A stretch of DNA of 64,000 nucleotides from Nannobrachium achirus (lineage: Eukaryota; Chordata; Actinopteri; Myctophiformes; Myctophidae). Location: the NCBI GenBank assembly GCA_963921795.1, contig OY997655.1:12084730-12148729 (forward strand), given 5' to 3'. Shown piece by piece: positions 25,814 to 43,574 of this stretch (the stretch's first letter is position 1; each line of letters starts with the position of its first letter). Below the pieces are notes generated by a model that saw only the letters and a program-made list of their open reading frames with translations, ran no database searches and was not told the origin of the DNA. Made by a program: the position numbers and the translations under genes.

Positions 25814-26770
25814 AAGTCCCTGACACCAAAACTTGATTAACTTGTTATAAATCTTAATTTTTTCACTACGAATTAATCATTGTAGATCTGCTGTTTCCAT
25901 GATTTAACCTTGTCCATGAGCCCCCGCGTCCTAAATAATGTTTTTTCAGTGTTCCAAATTCCGTTGAATTGTTTCGGCGTTCCGGTTTGCCTTATAAATT
26001 ACTTTTTATCTGCGGTCCTGTTACAAATGGTCATTAAATCTGTTGTGTTACTCTTTTTAAGTCTTTTAAGTTTCTCTGTGGTTTTCAGACCCTTTTACTT
26101 TGTTCGGTACGTTTTGGTCCGCAGGCGTGTATTTTCTAAATCTGCCTGTTGAATCATTTGTGTGGCTTTAACCTAGGGTGTGAACTTCTAGTCAGCCTGA
26201 ATTCAAACGAGATACTCCTAGTCAGTTTGTGGTTATAGCTGGTTGTCTCTTTCTTTTTGTCTTGGTCTGCAGGCTTGTATTTTCTAAATCTGCCTGCTGA
26301 ATCATTTGTTATGTAATGCCGAATACTCTGTGTCCCTTCGATTGGCCTTGGCCAGGCCATCGGGAGGGAATACTTTCCTTTTATTTGATGACTGTTTTTA
26401 TTGACCATTTGTTCTGGAAAATAATTGACAATAAGCCTTTTTATTAAGCTTTTAAAATGTCTTTGATTAAGGTTAAATTACCTTTTAAAATATAATGTTA
26501 ACACTAGACTAACTCGCCCTAAATTATAGACGTCTAAAGTAATTTAAACTGTTAGAAATGTTTAGACTAAAAATGACTCATTCCAAATTTAGACTTGTGT
26601 TTCATGATTGAGTATGTGTGAGGGTGTGCACGTGGACTGATGAGTGTGTGCACGTTTGCATGTTGGTGTGCGCGATTGACCCTTATCTTCTTCACTCCCC
26701 TCTCCCAGTCTGTCTCTGCGTGCGTGCACATGTGCGTGTGCGTGTATGTGGATGCGTGACTGAAGCTGGT

Positions 26771-26804
<34 letters not shown>

Positions 26805-28557
26805 ACCTGGGAAAGTCTGGTTATTTTCCTGTTGCCCTTGCCTTATTGACATTTGAGTCTCACTCTGTTTTGACTTGATTCTGAGATTTCCTTATTTGAG
26901 TAAAGATACTTTGTTACTTTTCTACCACTCCAGGTGGCTACAGTATCTTGTGTTCCTTCCAGTCTGGAAGGAAGTAACAATAACATTTTAGAAGAGAACT
27001 CCGATACCCATAGTCCTCTATCTCCTTAGTTGCCATAACAACCTTCAATGTCAGGTCATCCCATTCCTGAGAAGGACGGCTGATTAAGCCAAGGTCCTCT
27101 TTGGGGCGTCTTACTGGTAGGCCTACTAAGAAAGATTTGTCACTGACTGAAGATGTAACTATCTTATGATTACAAGTCATTTTTATTTGTTTTGAAAGTT
27201 TTGTAAATAATTGAAGAACTGTGAACAGATTATACATATGTGGTTTGAAAATGTATTTTTATTTTTTATTATTTATCCAGCCCCAAACATCAACAACATC
27301 ATTTTTGCCACACCTTGTGTCAAGAGGGGGGAGTATGCTTGATTGTTTGGAACTTTACTGTATGCTTATGCTTTGATTGATTGTTTGGAACTTTACTGTA
27401 TGCTTATGCTTTGATTTCCATTGTTTAACGTTTAATTTTGATTCTGAAACTTTTGATTTTAAAACTTTGTATGTTTTGAGTATGTTTGTGTTGTGTGCAT
27501 TAACCCTTCTGTTGTGCCACACAAGCCCAACACAAACAGACTATCAGAATGGCTTACAGTTGTGTATGACGCACAAGAGACGTTGTCCAACTGGCCAAGG
27601 GCTATCCATGACAACACCACAGCGGAGGAAAAAAAAATACAGAGGGCGGAGAGTGAAAAGGGGCACCACCAACAGACGATGGGTCACCAGTGCACAAGCC
27701 AATCAACCGCAGGACCAGAGCTATGCTCTGGTTGTCGGTGGGTAACGGAAATGCACTGTGAAGAAAAACATTTAGGTGGAGAAATTATGATTGTAAATTG
27801 TTGAAATACAAGTGATCTGCCGCCAAGCACTGTCATCCTCTAGGCCCGATGGACGCCAGGCGGTGCCAAGGAACCACCAGAGGCCAGAGGGCAGTGCGAA
27901 CGCGCCATCATCACAGCGGGGGGCTATTGCAGCCTCCCGGGCCTGTGAGTATTCTGAAATCGCACTGTTGAAGAATTATGCCGCTATAATTATGACTGAA
28001 GAATCCATTGTATCGATATTAGTGAACTGCCGCAAGCTTCTGTCCGTAGGAGCTGTCTGAAACCCACCTAAAGAACCCCACTTCCACTCTCCGACCCGTC
28101 TCCACCCATCTCCGACCCGTCTCCGCCCATCTCCGACCTCAACTCGATCCCTGGCTCTGTCTCCAACCCTCATCATATCGAGTCTTGGACTTATGGACAC
28201 CTTTTTGGACTTATGGACCCCTTTTTATTTGTATTCTGTCTTATATTCTTCTATTTGTTTTGTTACACCTTGTTTTCTTTTGAACAGGTTGCAGGGGAAG
28301 ACTGATCAACTAATCTTGTGACTTATCAATCTGATTACAAGGGGTTATTTCATTTATGTGTAAACATGATAACATTTTGTCATTAATGTCATGCTTTTCA
28401 TGTCAACCCTAACCCTAACGATAATACAGTTCCTTTTGCTATTGAAGAAATGTTTTAACCCTAACCCTAACCATTTTTCATCCCACTGTTTGCCTATTTT
28501 GTTTTCTTTTGTTGATCTATTTGATAAAAAGATCAATATTAACCAGCCGGTGGATAT
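25814..28557. other. LTR element internal region without recognised pol
   Basis: It includes a repeated segment of about 50 bp (TTTTCTAAATCTGCCTG at about 26130 and 26279), a GT-rich stretch (26600-26800), two 38-bp tandem units (27341-27416), a C-rich minisatellite (28080-28140) and two CCCTAACCCTAAC runs (28403, 28457). Small open frames at 27377-27804 match nothing I know. Confidence 0.5.
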
Positions 28558-29074
28558 TGATAGGTATTTTTGTTATGGTTCATATCATCTTTTTATCAAT
28601 ACATATTGATGGCACAGTGACTGTGTCATATAAGGTCTCTACAGTACCCCCAAGGTCTCCCTCCGTCTGGGAGAAATCAGACCTTATCTACTGCCATGGA
28701 GCCTGTACCTAAAACAATGAGAATTGTTTTGGTTTGGCTCAGCCTGGTGTCATGCAGACACCAGCGAAGGACATCTCTTCAGGAACCTATGAACTCTTTG
28801 TCTTGTCATTTGTGGAAACATCCTATGAACTGTTGAAACGTCATCCATTGACTGACCAAATGACCATACTTATACTCATGTCAAAACATCATTTGTCAGA
28901 GAGAGCACGAACCATTGATTATGTACTGTATACCTGTCTTGAATTCTCTCTCTCCATAGTAAAACATTCCATTCTCACTCTGAATCACTCTCCTGTCTTA
29001 TTTCTGTGTGATGGATTATTGTATCTCATATGGGAATAAGAAGGTGTTGTTGTTTACAAATAATATATCAATCA
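28558..29074 (+). repeat. 3' LTR
   Basis: It is the same 517-bp sequence as 22532-23048 and is followed by the CCCAT target duplication. Confidence 0.85.
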
Positions 29075-29427
29075 CCCATTGAATAGAGAAGAAATCAACG
29101 CCCATGATCAGGGACGGATTAATTGAAAGATAGGCCCTGTGTGGCCACATCGCCAAGGCCCCCCACCCCACCTCCACGCCGCCCACCCGCCCGCACGCGT
29201 CCCGCACAGGGCCGGTCGCGTCTGTACCGCGCCCGCCCGCGTACCACACCGCACCATGGCGCTCGGCAGCGGAGTCCCGAGTCGAACACTGTGGGCACCC
29301 CAACAAGCCAACACACAATGTGCGCACAACACAACCACACTGACCACAACCATACCAGACCAAAGATCCATAACCAGCAGCTACCAATATTTACAAGCAA
29401 GCAAGCATGCGCACGCGCACGCACACG

Positions 29428-29473
<46 letters not shown>

Positions 29474-29541
29474 GGAGAAGAAAACAGGCTGGCTAACTCC
29501 ACAGTGAACAGCTAGTTAAATGAAGCCATGTCTTACCTTAA

Positions 29542-30685
29542 AGGGGTCCTGCCACGCCCCGAAATTATAATAGTGTGATACAGTAGAATACAGCAGGTCA
29601 CGTGGTCTTTTTTAAAACGGTCTGAAATCTCTGAATCAAATGATCCCATCCCCCGTAGCGCAGCCCCCTCCACTCGGAGGAGTAGAGAGACAGACAGGAG
29701 ACAGCCTGGCTGGCCAGCAGATATGGGATTTATGGCTATTTGAAGTGAGCTGGATCTCTGAAATTGAGTACTTTTCCCACCACTGTTCATTAGAAAGGAA
29801 CGGCTCCCTACTGTGAACCGAATCATATCGTTCATTTCAAAGAGCCGTTCAAAAGACTTGATTCGTTCGCGAACGTCACATCTATACTGGCCAGCCGCAC
29901 GCAGTTCGAGGATGAGTTCGAGCGCAGCTGCCCAACTCAGTGAAAACATCGTGTTTTCCATTTCAATGAATAAACATAAACAAGCATATTCCCATGAACA
30001 ATGGGGAAGTAACAACCAGTAACCACCGGAAATATATTTTTTATAGCCACAGATTCATATATAAATGTGTGTCTTTAGCTGGTTGGCTTTAGTGCTAGCC
30101 CAGCTAGCTAGCCCTGTGGGAGCAGAGAAGTTGTGAGGGCTGTGACTGTGAGAACGAGCCTGCGGGCGATGGGAAGAAAATGTACATTGTGCAGACATAC
30201 AGTAAGTAACAGTCAATTAATTAATTTGATTGGCTTATCGTGCATTCCCACAATGACATCAAACAAATATTAACTTGTTTTTAATATAATTTCTTAAGGT
30301 GACAGCAACCCTTAGGGTTACTGTCACCTTGGCGGCTGGCCAGTATAGATGTGACGTTCGCGAACGAATCAAGTCTTTTGAACGGCTCTTTGAAATGAAC
30401 GATATGATTCGGTTCACAGTAGGGAGCCGTTCCTTTCTAATGAACAGTGGTGGGAAAAGTACTCAATTTCAGAGATCCAGCTCACTTCAAATAGCCATAA
30501 ATCCCATATCTGCTGGCCAGGCTGTCTCCTGTCTGTCTCTCTACTCCTCCGAGTGGAGGGGGGCTGCGCTACGGGGGATGGGATCATTTGATTCAGAGAT
30601 TTCAGACCGTTTTAAAAAAGACCACGTGACCTACTGTATCCTACTGTATCATACTATTATAATTTCGGGGCGTGGCAGGACCCCT
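29542..30685. mobile_element. TTAA foldback element with 355-bp arms
   Basis: TTAA flanks both ends (29538-29541, 30686-30689). Ends read AGGGGTCCTGCCACGCCCCG and its inverse. Arms of about 355 bp enclose a loop of about 430 bp. A short perfect hairpin around AACCCTTAGGGTT lies at about 30296-30331. TTAA targets suggest mobilisation by a piggyBac- or Kolobok-like transposase. Confidence 0.85.
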
Positions 30686-30689
30686 TTAA

Positions 30690-31329
30690 CACTTTGTAAG
30701 CCATGGGGGGCCCCCCCATGTTAAAACCGTCGTATATCGTACTTCCCACCAAGGAGTCTCAGCCACGTCGCACTTTCCCGTACTTTGTCATTAAAACCGG
30801 AATAAATGATTTTCATCCGAAAATCGGCGATCGTCTAACCTTCCCTAGCCACCACTCGTGCATTCATAGCTCATGCACGGTCTGACATGAAGCAGAGGTG
30901 ACGTCATTGGCCTTTCCTTTTCCAAGGCACCTTCCACCCATTTGTTTGCTGTCTACACACTCCTCCTCCTACTGTAGCCATGCTTGGGTCTATGCTAGCG
31001 AAACTTTTCAGTTCTGTTCTTCAGTCACACATGGATTGTTTGCGGGGACATTTACGTGAACGGATCGCGCATGCGAAACGCACGGGGAGATCGATGATCG
31101 GCCAAAACACCCATTCTATCCCAACGGAGATCGACAAAATCACAGTGAGTTACTGACCTGGGGGGGGGGGGGGGGGGGGGGGGGGGAAAGAAAAACCAAC
31201 GGCGCTGTTCAAGATGGAGGGGCTGCGGGCTGATGTTTATAAACATAATATTATGTCTCGATCACAATACAATAATAGAAATTTCACGGCTAATCTACCA
31301 ACCCCCATTCTATTTCGGACGGCAAAGTG
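30690..31329. mobile_element. Second TTAA element with poly-G tract
   Basis: It is flanked by TTAA at 30686-30689 (shared with its neighbour) and 31330-31333. Ends are CACTTTG and CAAAGTG. A run of about 27 G lies at 31160-31186. Just beyond, GGTGGCATAACCCCTTTAA (31334-31352) resembles the end of the neighbouring foldback, so the nesting is more complex than shown. Confidence 0.55.
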
Positions 31330-31871
31330 TTAAGGTGGCATAACCCCTTTAAGAAAATGACAAGAAAATATCCAATGTTATATTGAGGTGCCCAGATGTC
31401 CTATAGAAAGTGTTATTCCTTGGAGGCACACAACACATCGTGTAATCCAGCCTCTTTGAGCAGCGCCGAAAACTTTAGTTCACGTATGGTAGACCTAAAT
31501 GTAAAAGCTATCCACATGTCCTATGGATGTCTGTAGTTAACCCCAGGTAGCATATTCCACTGTGAAACAACTGTTTAATTCTGTTATTTAGATAAATCTG
31601 GTGTCATCATCATCTGCCGTTTTTTTTTTTTTGCCGAGTTCAGACAGTCACTGTGATTGGTTGAGAAACCAGTAGTCCTTAAGAAGTCATGCTATGGGTG
31701 CTTCAAAGGGTAAAAAAAGGCGAATTTGAGATTGTCTTCTTCTTAATCATATTGCGTGTTTATTATGATCATAAATAAATAAATAGCCTATACATTGGTG
31801 GGCCCCTATTGGCTGTGGGCCCTGTTCAGCTGCACATACTGCACAAGCGTTAATCCGTCCATGCCCATGAT

Positions 31872-32220
31872 TATTGTTCTCATGTTGAGTACTGTAGGGT
31901 CAGGGTGGGCTATTCCTTGATCTGTCCTTCTGCAAATCGCGCTAGTCAAAAGAACTACACGTCCTTCTGACCAGCGCCATGTTGACTCTCCCATAATGCA
32001 GCTCGGGGCTCACAGGAAAAGCCGAGAATGATAGGATATGGAATTACACCAGGCGCGAGTACGAGATCTCAACGAGCCGAAGCGTCGACTGTTTGACCGT
32101 GCCCTCATTCTGTACCACACTGTGACTCACTGACATCAAGTGACATCACTTCCTGTACAGACAGTCAGATAAGCTACGAGATTTCTCAGGGTCTAGTTTT
32201 CATTACTCTCGTCCGTAACA
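31872..32220 (-). repeat. Gypsy 3' LTR (partial)
   Basis: Read on the minus strand it begins TGTTACGG at 32220, directly after a G-rich polypurine-like tract (32221-32234). Its distal part was cut by the hAT and LTR element insertions and seems to continue at 29080-29108. Confidence 0.6.
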
Positions 32221-32363
32221 CCCCCACCGCCAAGAAACAAACCTGTTGGTTTGTTTCAAATCACACCAGAAAATGTCAGTATACTGAGTAATAAAAATAT
32301 TTACAATACCAACCTATCCCAACACTATTACTTATCCACCTCACACTCTGGACAAGGCGTCAG

Positions 32364-33531
32364 CTAACACATTATCTTTCCCCTTTTTGTGTTATAACCT
32401 TGGATTATCAAAGCCCATCTCATGAGTCTTTGATTGTTTGTGATTATACATTCTTGACCGAAAAAACAGAGGATTGTGGTCTGTAAATACCACCTCAGTA
32501 GGGAACTGCATCCTACATAAACATCAATGAATTGGAGAGACCACAGCAAAAGTCGAATACCGAACCGGGTGTTTGTTAAATTTCCACAAAAAATAACACA
32601 GAGTAATATACAGAGTAAAAAACTCAGAATTTGGAGCAGCAAGCACAGGGGCATTGCTCATAAGCAAAATAACGCTCTCAAACGTGTGCTGACAACCAGA
32701 AGTCCACACAAAAAAAGGACTAAGCAAAGTAATGAAGGGAAACACGACCGTAGAAAAACATTCTACAAAAAACACAATAATAAAACTCGCACTTGGCGAG
32801 AGTTAAAGTCAAAAACGCTTGAGTCAAACGCTGAAACACTCGCTCTTAGTAAAGGAATAAACCATGATATTTTCAAAAGCATTACAGTTTGGTACCCCCG
32901 CTAATAAAATGTTAATGAGCCACTGAAACGTGGCTGGTGCAGTGCGCATACCAAAAGACATAACAGTGTACTGTAGGAAATAGTCAGTTGTGACAAATGC
33001 TGAGATTTCAGATGCACGTATAAACAATGGCATTAGCAAGTAACCCTTTACCACACTTTTGTGCTGTGTTCTGCTAAGCCATGCTCCACCAAATATTCAG
33101 TGTTGCTTTTCACCATTGCCTGTTTAACAGGGTTGGCACGATAAGCGCGCCGCTTAATGGGTTTAGACTGGTTGACGTCTATGTCATTCTAACACTGTGG
33201 TCTGAGTGGATATGTCACCAAATAAAACTGGAAATTCGTGAACCAACGTGACAATCTCATTACGCTGCTCTGCAGTCAGATGTGCAAGATGAGAAAGAAA
33301 CTCTCTTACCAACTCCGAATTGGACAAGCGCACGCTCTGCTGCAGAGCAGAACGTAATACGAACCCATTATCAAAATCAAACCCAATAGGGCTAGTATTA
33401 GGCATAGCAGTCACCATCAGCGCCGACATACCAGAACACACAGGCTTAGCAGGAACAGCACCGGAGGGATCCCTGGAATGATAGCATTTACACATGTTAA
33501 CATGGCACCCACGCAACTTGCGCCTCTTCAC
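32364..33531 (-). pseudogene. Ty3/gypsy pol relic (RT and RNase H)
   Basis: On the minus strand: a protease-to-RT linker with HLTAEQRNEIVTLVHEFP (33184-33531), RT with EISAFVT, FGMRTAPATFQ and a decayed catalytic region (32824-33054), then RNase H connection FVWTSGCQHTFE and NQRLMRWAL (32364-32775). It is split over several frames and therefore inactive. Confidence 0.8.
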
Positions 33532-33853
33532 AGGAGTGCTTATGACATAATCAATTTCACTGTTTTACCAGAACCTCAAATGGCCCTTACAAAACGGGCC
33601 GACAGAGCCGAACAGTCTCTTAATTCACTGACGTAAGCCAGTACATCTTTCTCTGAATTTGGAATAGCAAACATGAATTGTTCTTTTAATCCCAAGTGGG
33701 ATTACTATTAATCCAAATTATTATTTGGCGCCGTAGCACCAGAACAGGGAGACTGAGTTTCGTCACTTGGTGACGAGAACACATTTTTGTGAGTGAGCAC
33801 AAACTCATCTGCCAGAATAGATGCCTTAGAAAGCGACTCCACTTTCCGCTTGT

Positions 33854-34600
33854 TTAGATACACTTCAAACACCTCTTGAACTCTTCAAGTAAAATTAATT
33901 CCCGGTGGGGCATCATAGTCACCAACCTTACTTGAGGTGCACCATTTATCAAAAAGATTACCCTTCTCACGGGCAAACTCAACGAAAGTTTGGTTGGTCC
34001 TCTTGTGATGTCTACATTTTTCCCTATATGCCTCAGGCACCAATTCATAAGCATTTATAGCCGTTTTAATTAAGTCATAATTAAGATTGTCCTGACTCCT
34101 GTAGAGGGAGTGCTGCCATCACATCTTGAGCTTTACCAACACTTTTGCATTGTAATAACAGCCAAACCACTTGAGTGCGGAGGCTATGTGCTCAAACGCA
34201 CTAAAGTAGCAATCAACCTCAGATCGGAAAGTAGGTACCAAAGAAATGTGTTTCGAAATATCAAAAGCAGGTGGATTGGCGGGGAGAGGAAACCCTGCAG
34301 GCTGGGAACCACCCTGGGCACCCATCTCAAGCTTCTGCGAAATTGAGTCTCCGCCTCAATTTCCAGCTTTCGTATCTTGAGCTCATGCCCGAGCTGTGCT
34401 TTATGCAGTTCCACTCTTTCATAAGAATCGTCTTTTATTTGTGCAATGCGGATACTTACATCTTCCTTGTCAGAATCTGGCACGGTCAATGGGGAATCGC
34501 CACTCTCTACGACAGCCCCTGGCTGCGGTTCACCACCCCCAGCATCACCTGCTGGAGCACCAGCCTGCACTACTTTGCACAGTCTAGTCACCCTTGTCAA
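33854..34600 (-). pseudogene. Ty3/gypsy gag relic
   Basis: Minus-strand fragments include an acidic/coiled N-terminal part (ELHKAQLGHELKIRKLEIEA) and a downstream IGKNVDITRGPTK segment of fish gypsy gag. Several frames are interrupted. No 5' LTR was found beyond 34600. Confidence 0.65.
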
Positions 34601-34619
34601 GGTTAGGATTAACTAGAAA

Positions 34620-34960
34620 ATATTGTTCCTTCGAAACAATTGTGGGCTCGCTTCAAGCCAAAAAACAATGGCTATAAAAGTACAAAATGTCAAGATCGCA
34701 GGCAGTGCTCTCTTTGATGTTACTGACGCAATCGGACGCTGCATGAGTGATTGGCATTTTATTCCAAAAATGTGTTATGCAAAAGTTTTCCCACTGGTGG
34801 CGCTATAACAGGCCTACATGAAAAGGGTGGCATCTTTTCCTTGACCTAATGGAAATGTGCGTGCAAAGTTTCACGCACATCGCAGGCTGTGTTCATGATT
34901 TGAGGCGTTTTTGGCCACTTTATTGCTGCTTGCAGCTATATATTTTTTATTTTATTTTTA
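34620..34960. repeat. Fish dispersed repeat with GTGGCGCTATAACA
   Basis: GTGGCGCTATAACA and AAAGTTTCACGCACATC, ending TTGCTGCTTGCAGCTATAT, resemble a common fish repeat related to the 35925-36750 block. Confidence 0.45.
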
Positions 34961-34969
34961 TTTTATGTT

Positions 34970-35780
34970 TTTGTGTGCACTTCATAGGCATGTTAGATAA
35001 AGAAGGTCCTTAGATTGTGTGTAGCATTCCACAGTCGAGGGGCCGCTGAGCTGAAGGCCCGGTCCCCCATTGTGCGTAAGTTCGTATTTTTGCCCTTCAG
35101 TCTGTTAGAGTTTGCAGAGCAGAGGGAGCGTGTGGAGCGTGTGGAATCCGGGGGTTAAATGAGTTCCTTTATATAGGAAGGGGCGTTGCTGTGGATGCAC
35201 TGGTAGGTGAGGAGATAGACCTTATACTCAATCCGGAATGAGACGGGAAGCCAGTGAAGGGAATGCAATATGGGTGTGATGTGTTCATATTTCCGCACTC
35301 TTCTGGATGTATTGGAGCTTCTGGATGCTCTTGCTAGGGGTCCCGATGAGAAGTGTGTTGCAGTAGTCAAGCCTTGAGGAGATAAAGGCGTGGACCAGTT
35401 TTTCTGCATCAGGCAGGGTGAGTGTGGGACCGAGTCTGGCTATATTTCTAAGGTGAAAAAAATGGTTTAGCATAGGTGTTTAATATGGGGGTCGAAGGTC
35501 ATCTGGGGGTCCATTTTTACACCTAAGTTGGTGACTATAGGGGAGAGGGGAGGTTCTGGCTGGAAAATGAGATGCTGGTTATTGGAGATGCTTTGACCTG
35601 GTGTGGGTGCCGATTAGGATGGCTTCTGTCTTGGAGCTGTTAAGTTGTAGGAAGTTGTCATCCACGTCTTTATCTCCTCAAGGCAGGTGGTTTAAGTGGA
35701 AGGTGATGCTGGTGCTGAAAGGGGGACAGAGGGGAGTGGGACAGTCCTGAGATAGAGCTGGGTGTCATCAGCAGTATTTC
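34970..35780 (-). mobile_element. L2-type LINE fragment
   Basis: Minus-strand frames read ADDTQLYL (about 35750), then FISSRLDYCNTLLIG (35285-35473), then LHSLHWLPVSFRIEYKVYLL (35155-35409). These are the RT catalytic box and C-terminal region of L2/Maui-like LINEs. It is frameshifted and 5'-truncated. Confidence 0.8.
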
Positions 35781-35878
35781 TTTTTTTTTTTTTACAAATC
35801 TCTTTATTCATTTTTTTGGCAGGAATAATAGAAAAAGGCATCATGATAGGTAACATCACAGATGTAAACTGCACTTAT
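35781..35878 (-). mobile_element. 98-bp retrotransposed 3' transcript end
   Basis: A 16-bp duplication TCATCAGCAGTATTTC (35765-35780 and 35879-35894) flanks a segment that, on the minus strand, ends AATAAAGAGATTTGT and then 13 A. The polyA signal, A tail and long target duplication mark LINE-mediated insertion of an mRNA end. The source gene is unknown. Confidence 0.8.
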
Positions 35879-35924
35879 TCATCAGCAGTATTTCATTATG
35901 AAAATGTGACTTTGCATTTATGTT

Positions 35925-36750
35925 TTAGAGGCAGAAGAATAATTTGCACAAACTGCAATATTCATTGAATTATTAAAAAAGATAAATAATAACATTAAAT
36001 AAAAAATAAATAAAAAATTATCAGACAGATCTTTAGATATTGGTCCAAAGTTCATGTAAAAAAAAAAGTTATGTGCACGTGATGCGGAAATCCCAGGATA
36101 AAAACTAGTTTAAGCATTTTACAAACTGCTCAAAATGGCGTAAAATCTAAGGGCGGAGCTTACTTGACAAAGAGCAAGTTGAATGTCTTCAAGTCATACG
36201 AGGCATGACTTATGCCCATTTAAAGTTTGAATTTTCAAACGCTTAGTATAGCGCCACCCTTTGGCCAATTAGAATAAGATTGGTTTCAGTGATATTTGGA
36301 CTAACCCTCTACATCTTTGCCAAATGTCATGAACATGTGACTTTCTATGTATGATTGATGAGGCAGAAGAATAATTTGCATAAAACTGCAATATTCATTG
36401 AATTATTAAAATATAATTATTTCACATACAAACTTCTCTCCCCATAGCCTGAGTAGGTATTAGTCCAAAGTTAATGTAAAAAAGTTCTGTGCGTGTGATG
36501 CAAAAATCCCAGGACGAGATATATTTTTACTGTTTTTCATATAATTCAAAATGGTGGGAGATCTAAAGGTCAGAGGTCAAAGGTCAGAGGGTCAAAGTTG
36601 TTCGGCATGAGGAGACGCAATGTGTGTCCAGGTTTCATGGCTGTATGTCAAACAGCATGAGCTATACCTGTTCAAAGTTTGCACTTTCAAAGGCTTCCTA
36701 CAGCGCCACCCTTCTGGCCAAGTGTTGTAAAAAGTAATAGCACACGTCGC
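35925..36750. repeat. Two tandem diverged copies of a 430-bp block
   Basis: GAGGCAGAAGAATAATTTGC starts both copies (about 35927 and 36360). GTCCAAAGTT, ATCCCAGGA and GCGCCACCCTT recur at matching places. Confidence 0.65.
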
Positions 36751-36844
36751 CACAGTAAGCTGAACAATTTGATGTTTGAATGGTGATTTTCGGTGTAAGT
36801 ATACGGAGTAGAAAGGTGACAAAGTTTTGAGGAGAACTTGATGT

Positions 36845-36891
36845 GACTGACTGACTGACTGACTGACTGACTGACTGACTGACTGACTGAT
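36845..36891. repeat. (CTGA)n microsatellite
   Basis: About eleven GACT/CTGA units. Downstream 36900-37080 is a dispersed tail with GATGGCCAAAACGTTGT. Confidence 0.9.
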
Positions 36892-37153
36892 AGATAAATA
36901 ATGAGGATAACATATGTGTGCTCGCTTTCAGTGAGCCCACAATTATGGTCACGTAATGTGACTCATTATCCTATATAAGGAAGACAATGACTATTGATTA
37001 CCACCTGATAAAGGCCAGCTGATGGCCAAAACGTTGTCAAACTTTGTTTTAACTGAATAAACACTGTGGAGCATTAGCTGTTGTGCGGACTTCTATTATT
37101 TTTAATTGTTTCCATTACAAGTTACAATCTGGTGTATTTTTGGTTTGATGTCT

Positions 37154-37199
37154 ACCTGGTAACAAGTGATGAGAGTGAATGGTGTTTTTTCATTGGTTG
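37154..37199 (+). promoter_or_regulatory. MHC class II X-Y promoter of the beta gene
   Basis: An X-like box CCTGGTAACAAGTGATG (37155-37171), X2-like TGATGAGA (37168-37175) and a Y box TCATTGGTTG (37190-37199). X to Y spacing is about 18 bp, as expected for RFX/CREB/NF-Y binding. Confidence 0.75.
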
Positions 37200-37264
37200 C
37201 TGCAGACTGTTTGTGTTGGAGAAGTGAGTCAGTGTTCAGTTCCACATCAGAATTCATCGACACA

Positions 37265-37402
37265 ACTTCAGCTAAACTCTGAAACATGTCAACTCATCAA
37301 CACTTAAACTAAACTCTGAAACATCTGAACTCATCAACACTTCAACTAAACTCTGAAACATCTCAACTCATCAACACTTCAACTAAACTCTGAAACATCT
37401 CA
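37265..37402. repeat. 37-bp tandem repeat in beta 5' UTR, with a short uORF
   Basis: Units contain AACTCATCAACACTTCAACT then AAACTCTGAAACATC. About four copies precede the start codon, which sits in the last, altered unit. ATG at 37286 opens an 8-codon uORF that ends in TAA at 37310-37312. Confidence 0.85.
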
Positions 37403-37409
37403 ACTCATC

Positions 37410-43574
<6,165 letters not shown>

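Larger units (their letters stand above)
22532..29074 (+). mobile_element. LTR retroelement (endogenous-retrovirus-like), gag only
   Basis: Two 517-bp direct repeats (22532-23048 and 28558-29074) start TG and end CA. The element is flanked by a 5-bp CCCAT duplication (22527-22531 and 29075-29079). A PBS-like TGG start is at 23052. A gag frame is present, split by a hAT element. No protease, polymerase, integrase or envelope domain was recognised in the remaining 2.7 kb, and no polypurine tract precedes the 3' LTR. A G-rich tract lies at 27322-27334. The LTRs read as identical, so insertion or gene conversion was recent. It is probably non-autonomous. Confidence 0.8.
29109..31863. mobile_element. 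hAT element carrying two TTAA elements
   Basis: The left end is CAGGGACGGATTAATTG and the right end reads GCGTTAATCCGTCCATG. The 8-bp duplication CCCATGAT lies at 29101-29108 and 31864-31871. Inside are a CA-rich stretch (29400-29470) and the elements at 29542 and 30690. No transposase was recognised. Confidence 0.8.

Noticed and set aside
27377..27804. ORFs near the 3' LTR as possible env or accessory genes
   Set aside because: No signal peptide, membrane segment or known motif; too little support.
28403..28474. Telomere-like CCCTAACCCTAAC runs
   Set aside because: Only two or three units each; short interstitial tracts, not a chromosome end.
29108..29515. GC-rich ORFs of 120-130 codons on both strands
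   Set aside because: They overlap a CA tract and lie inside a hAT element; composition-driven, no domain.
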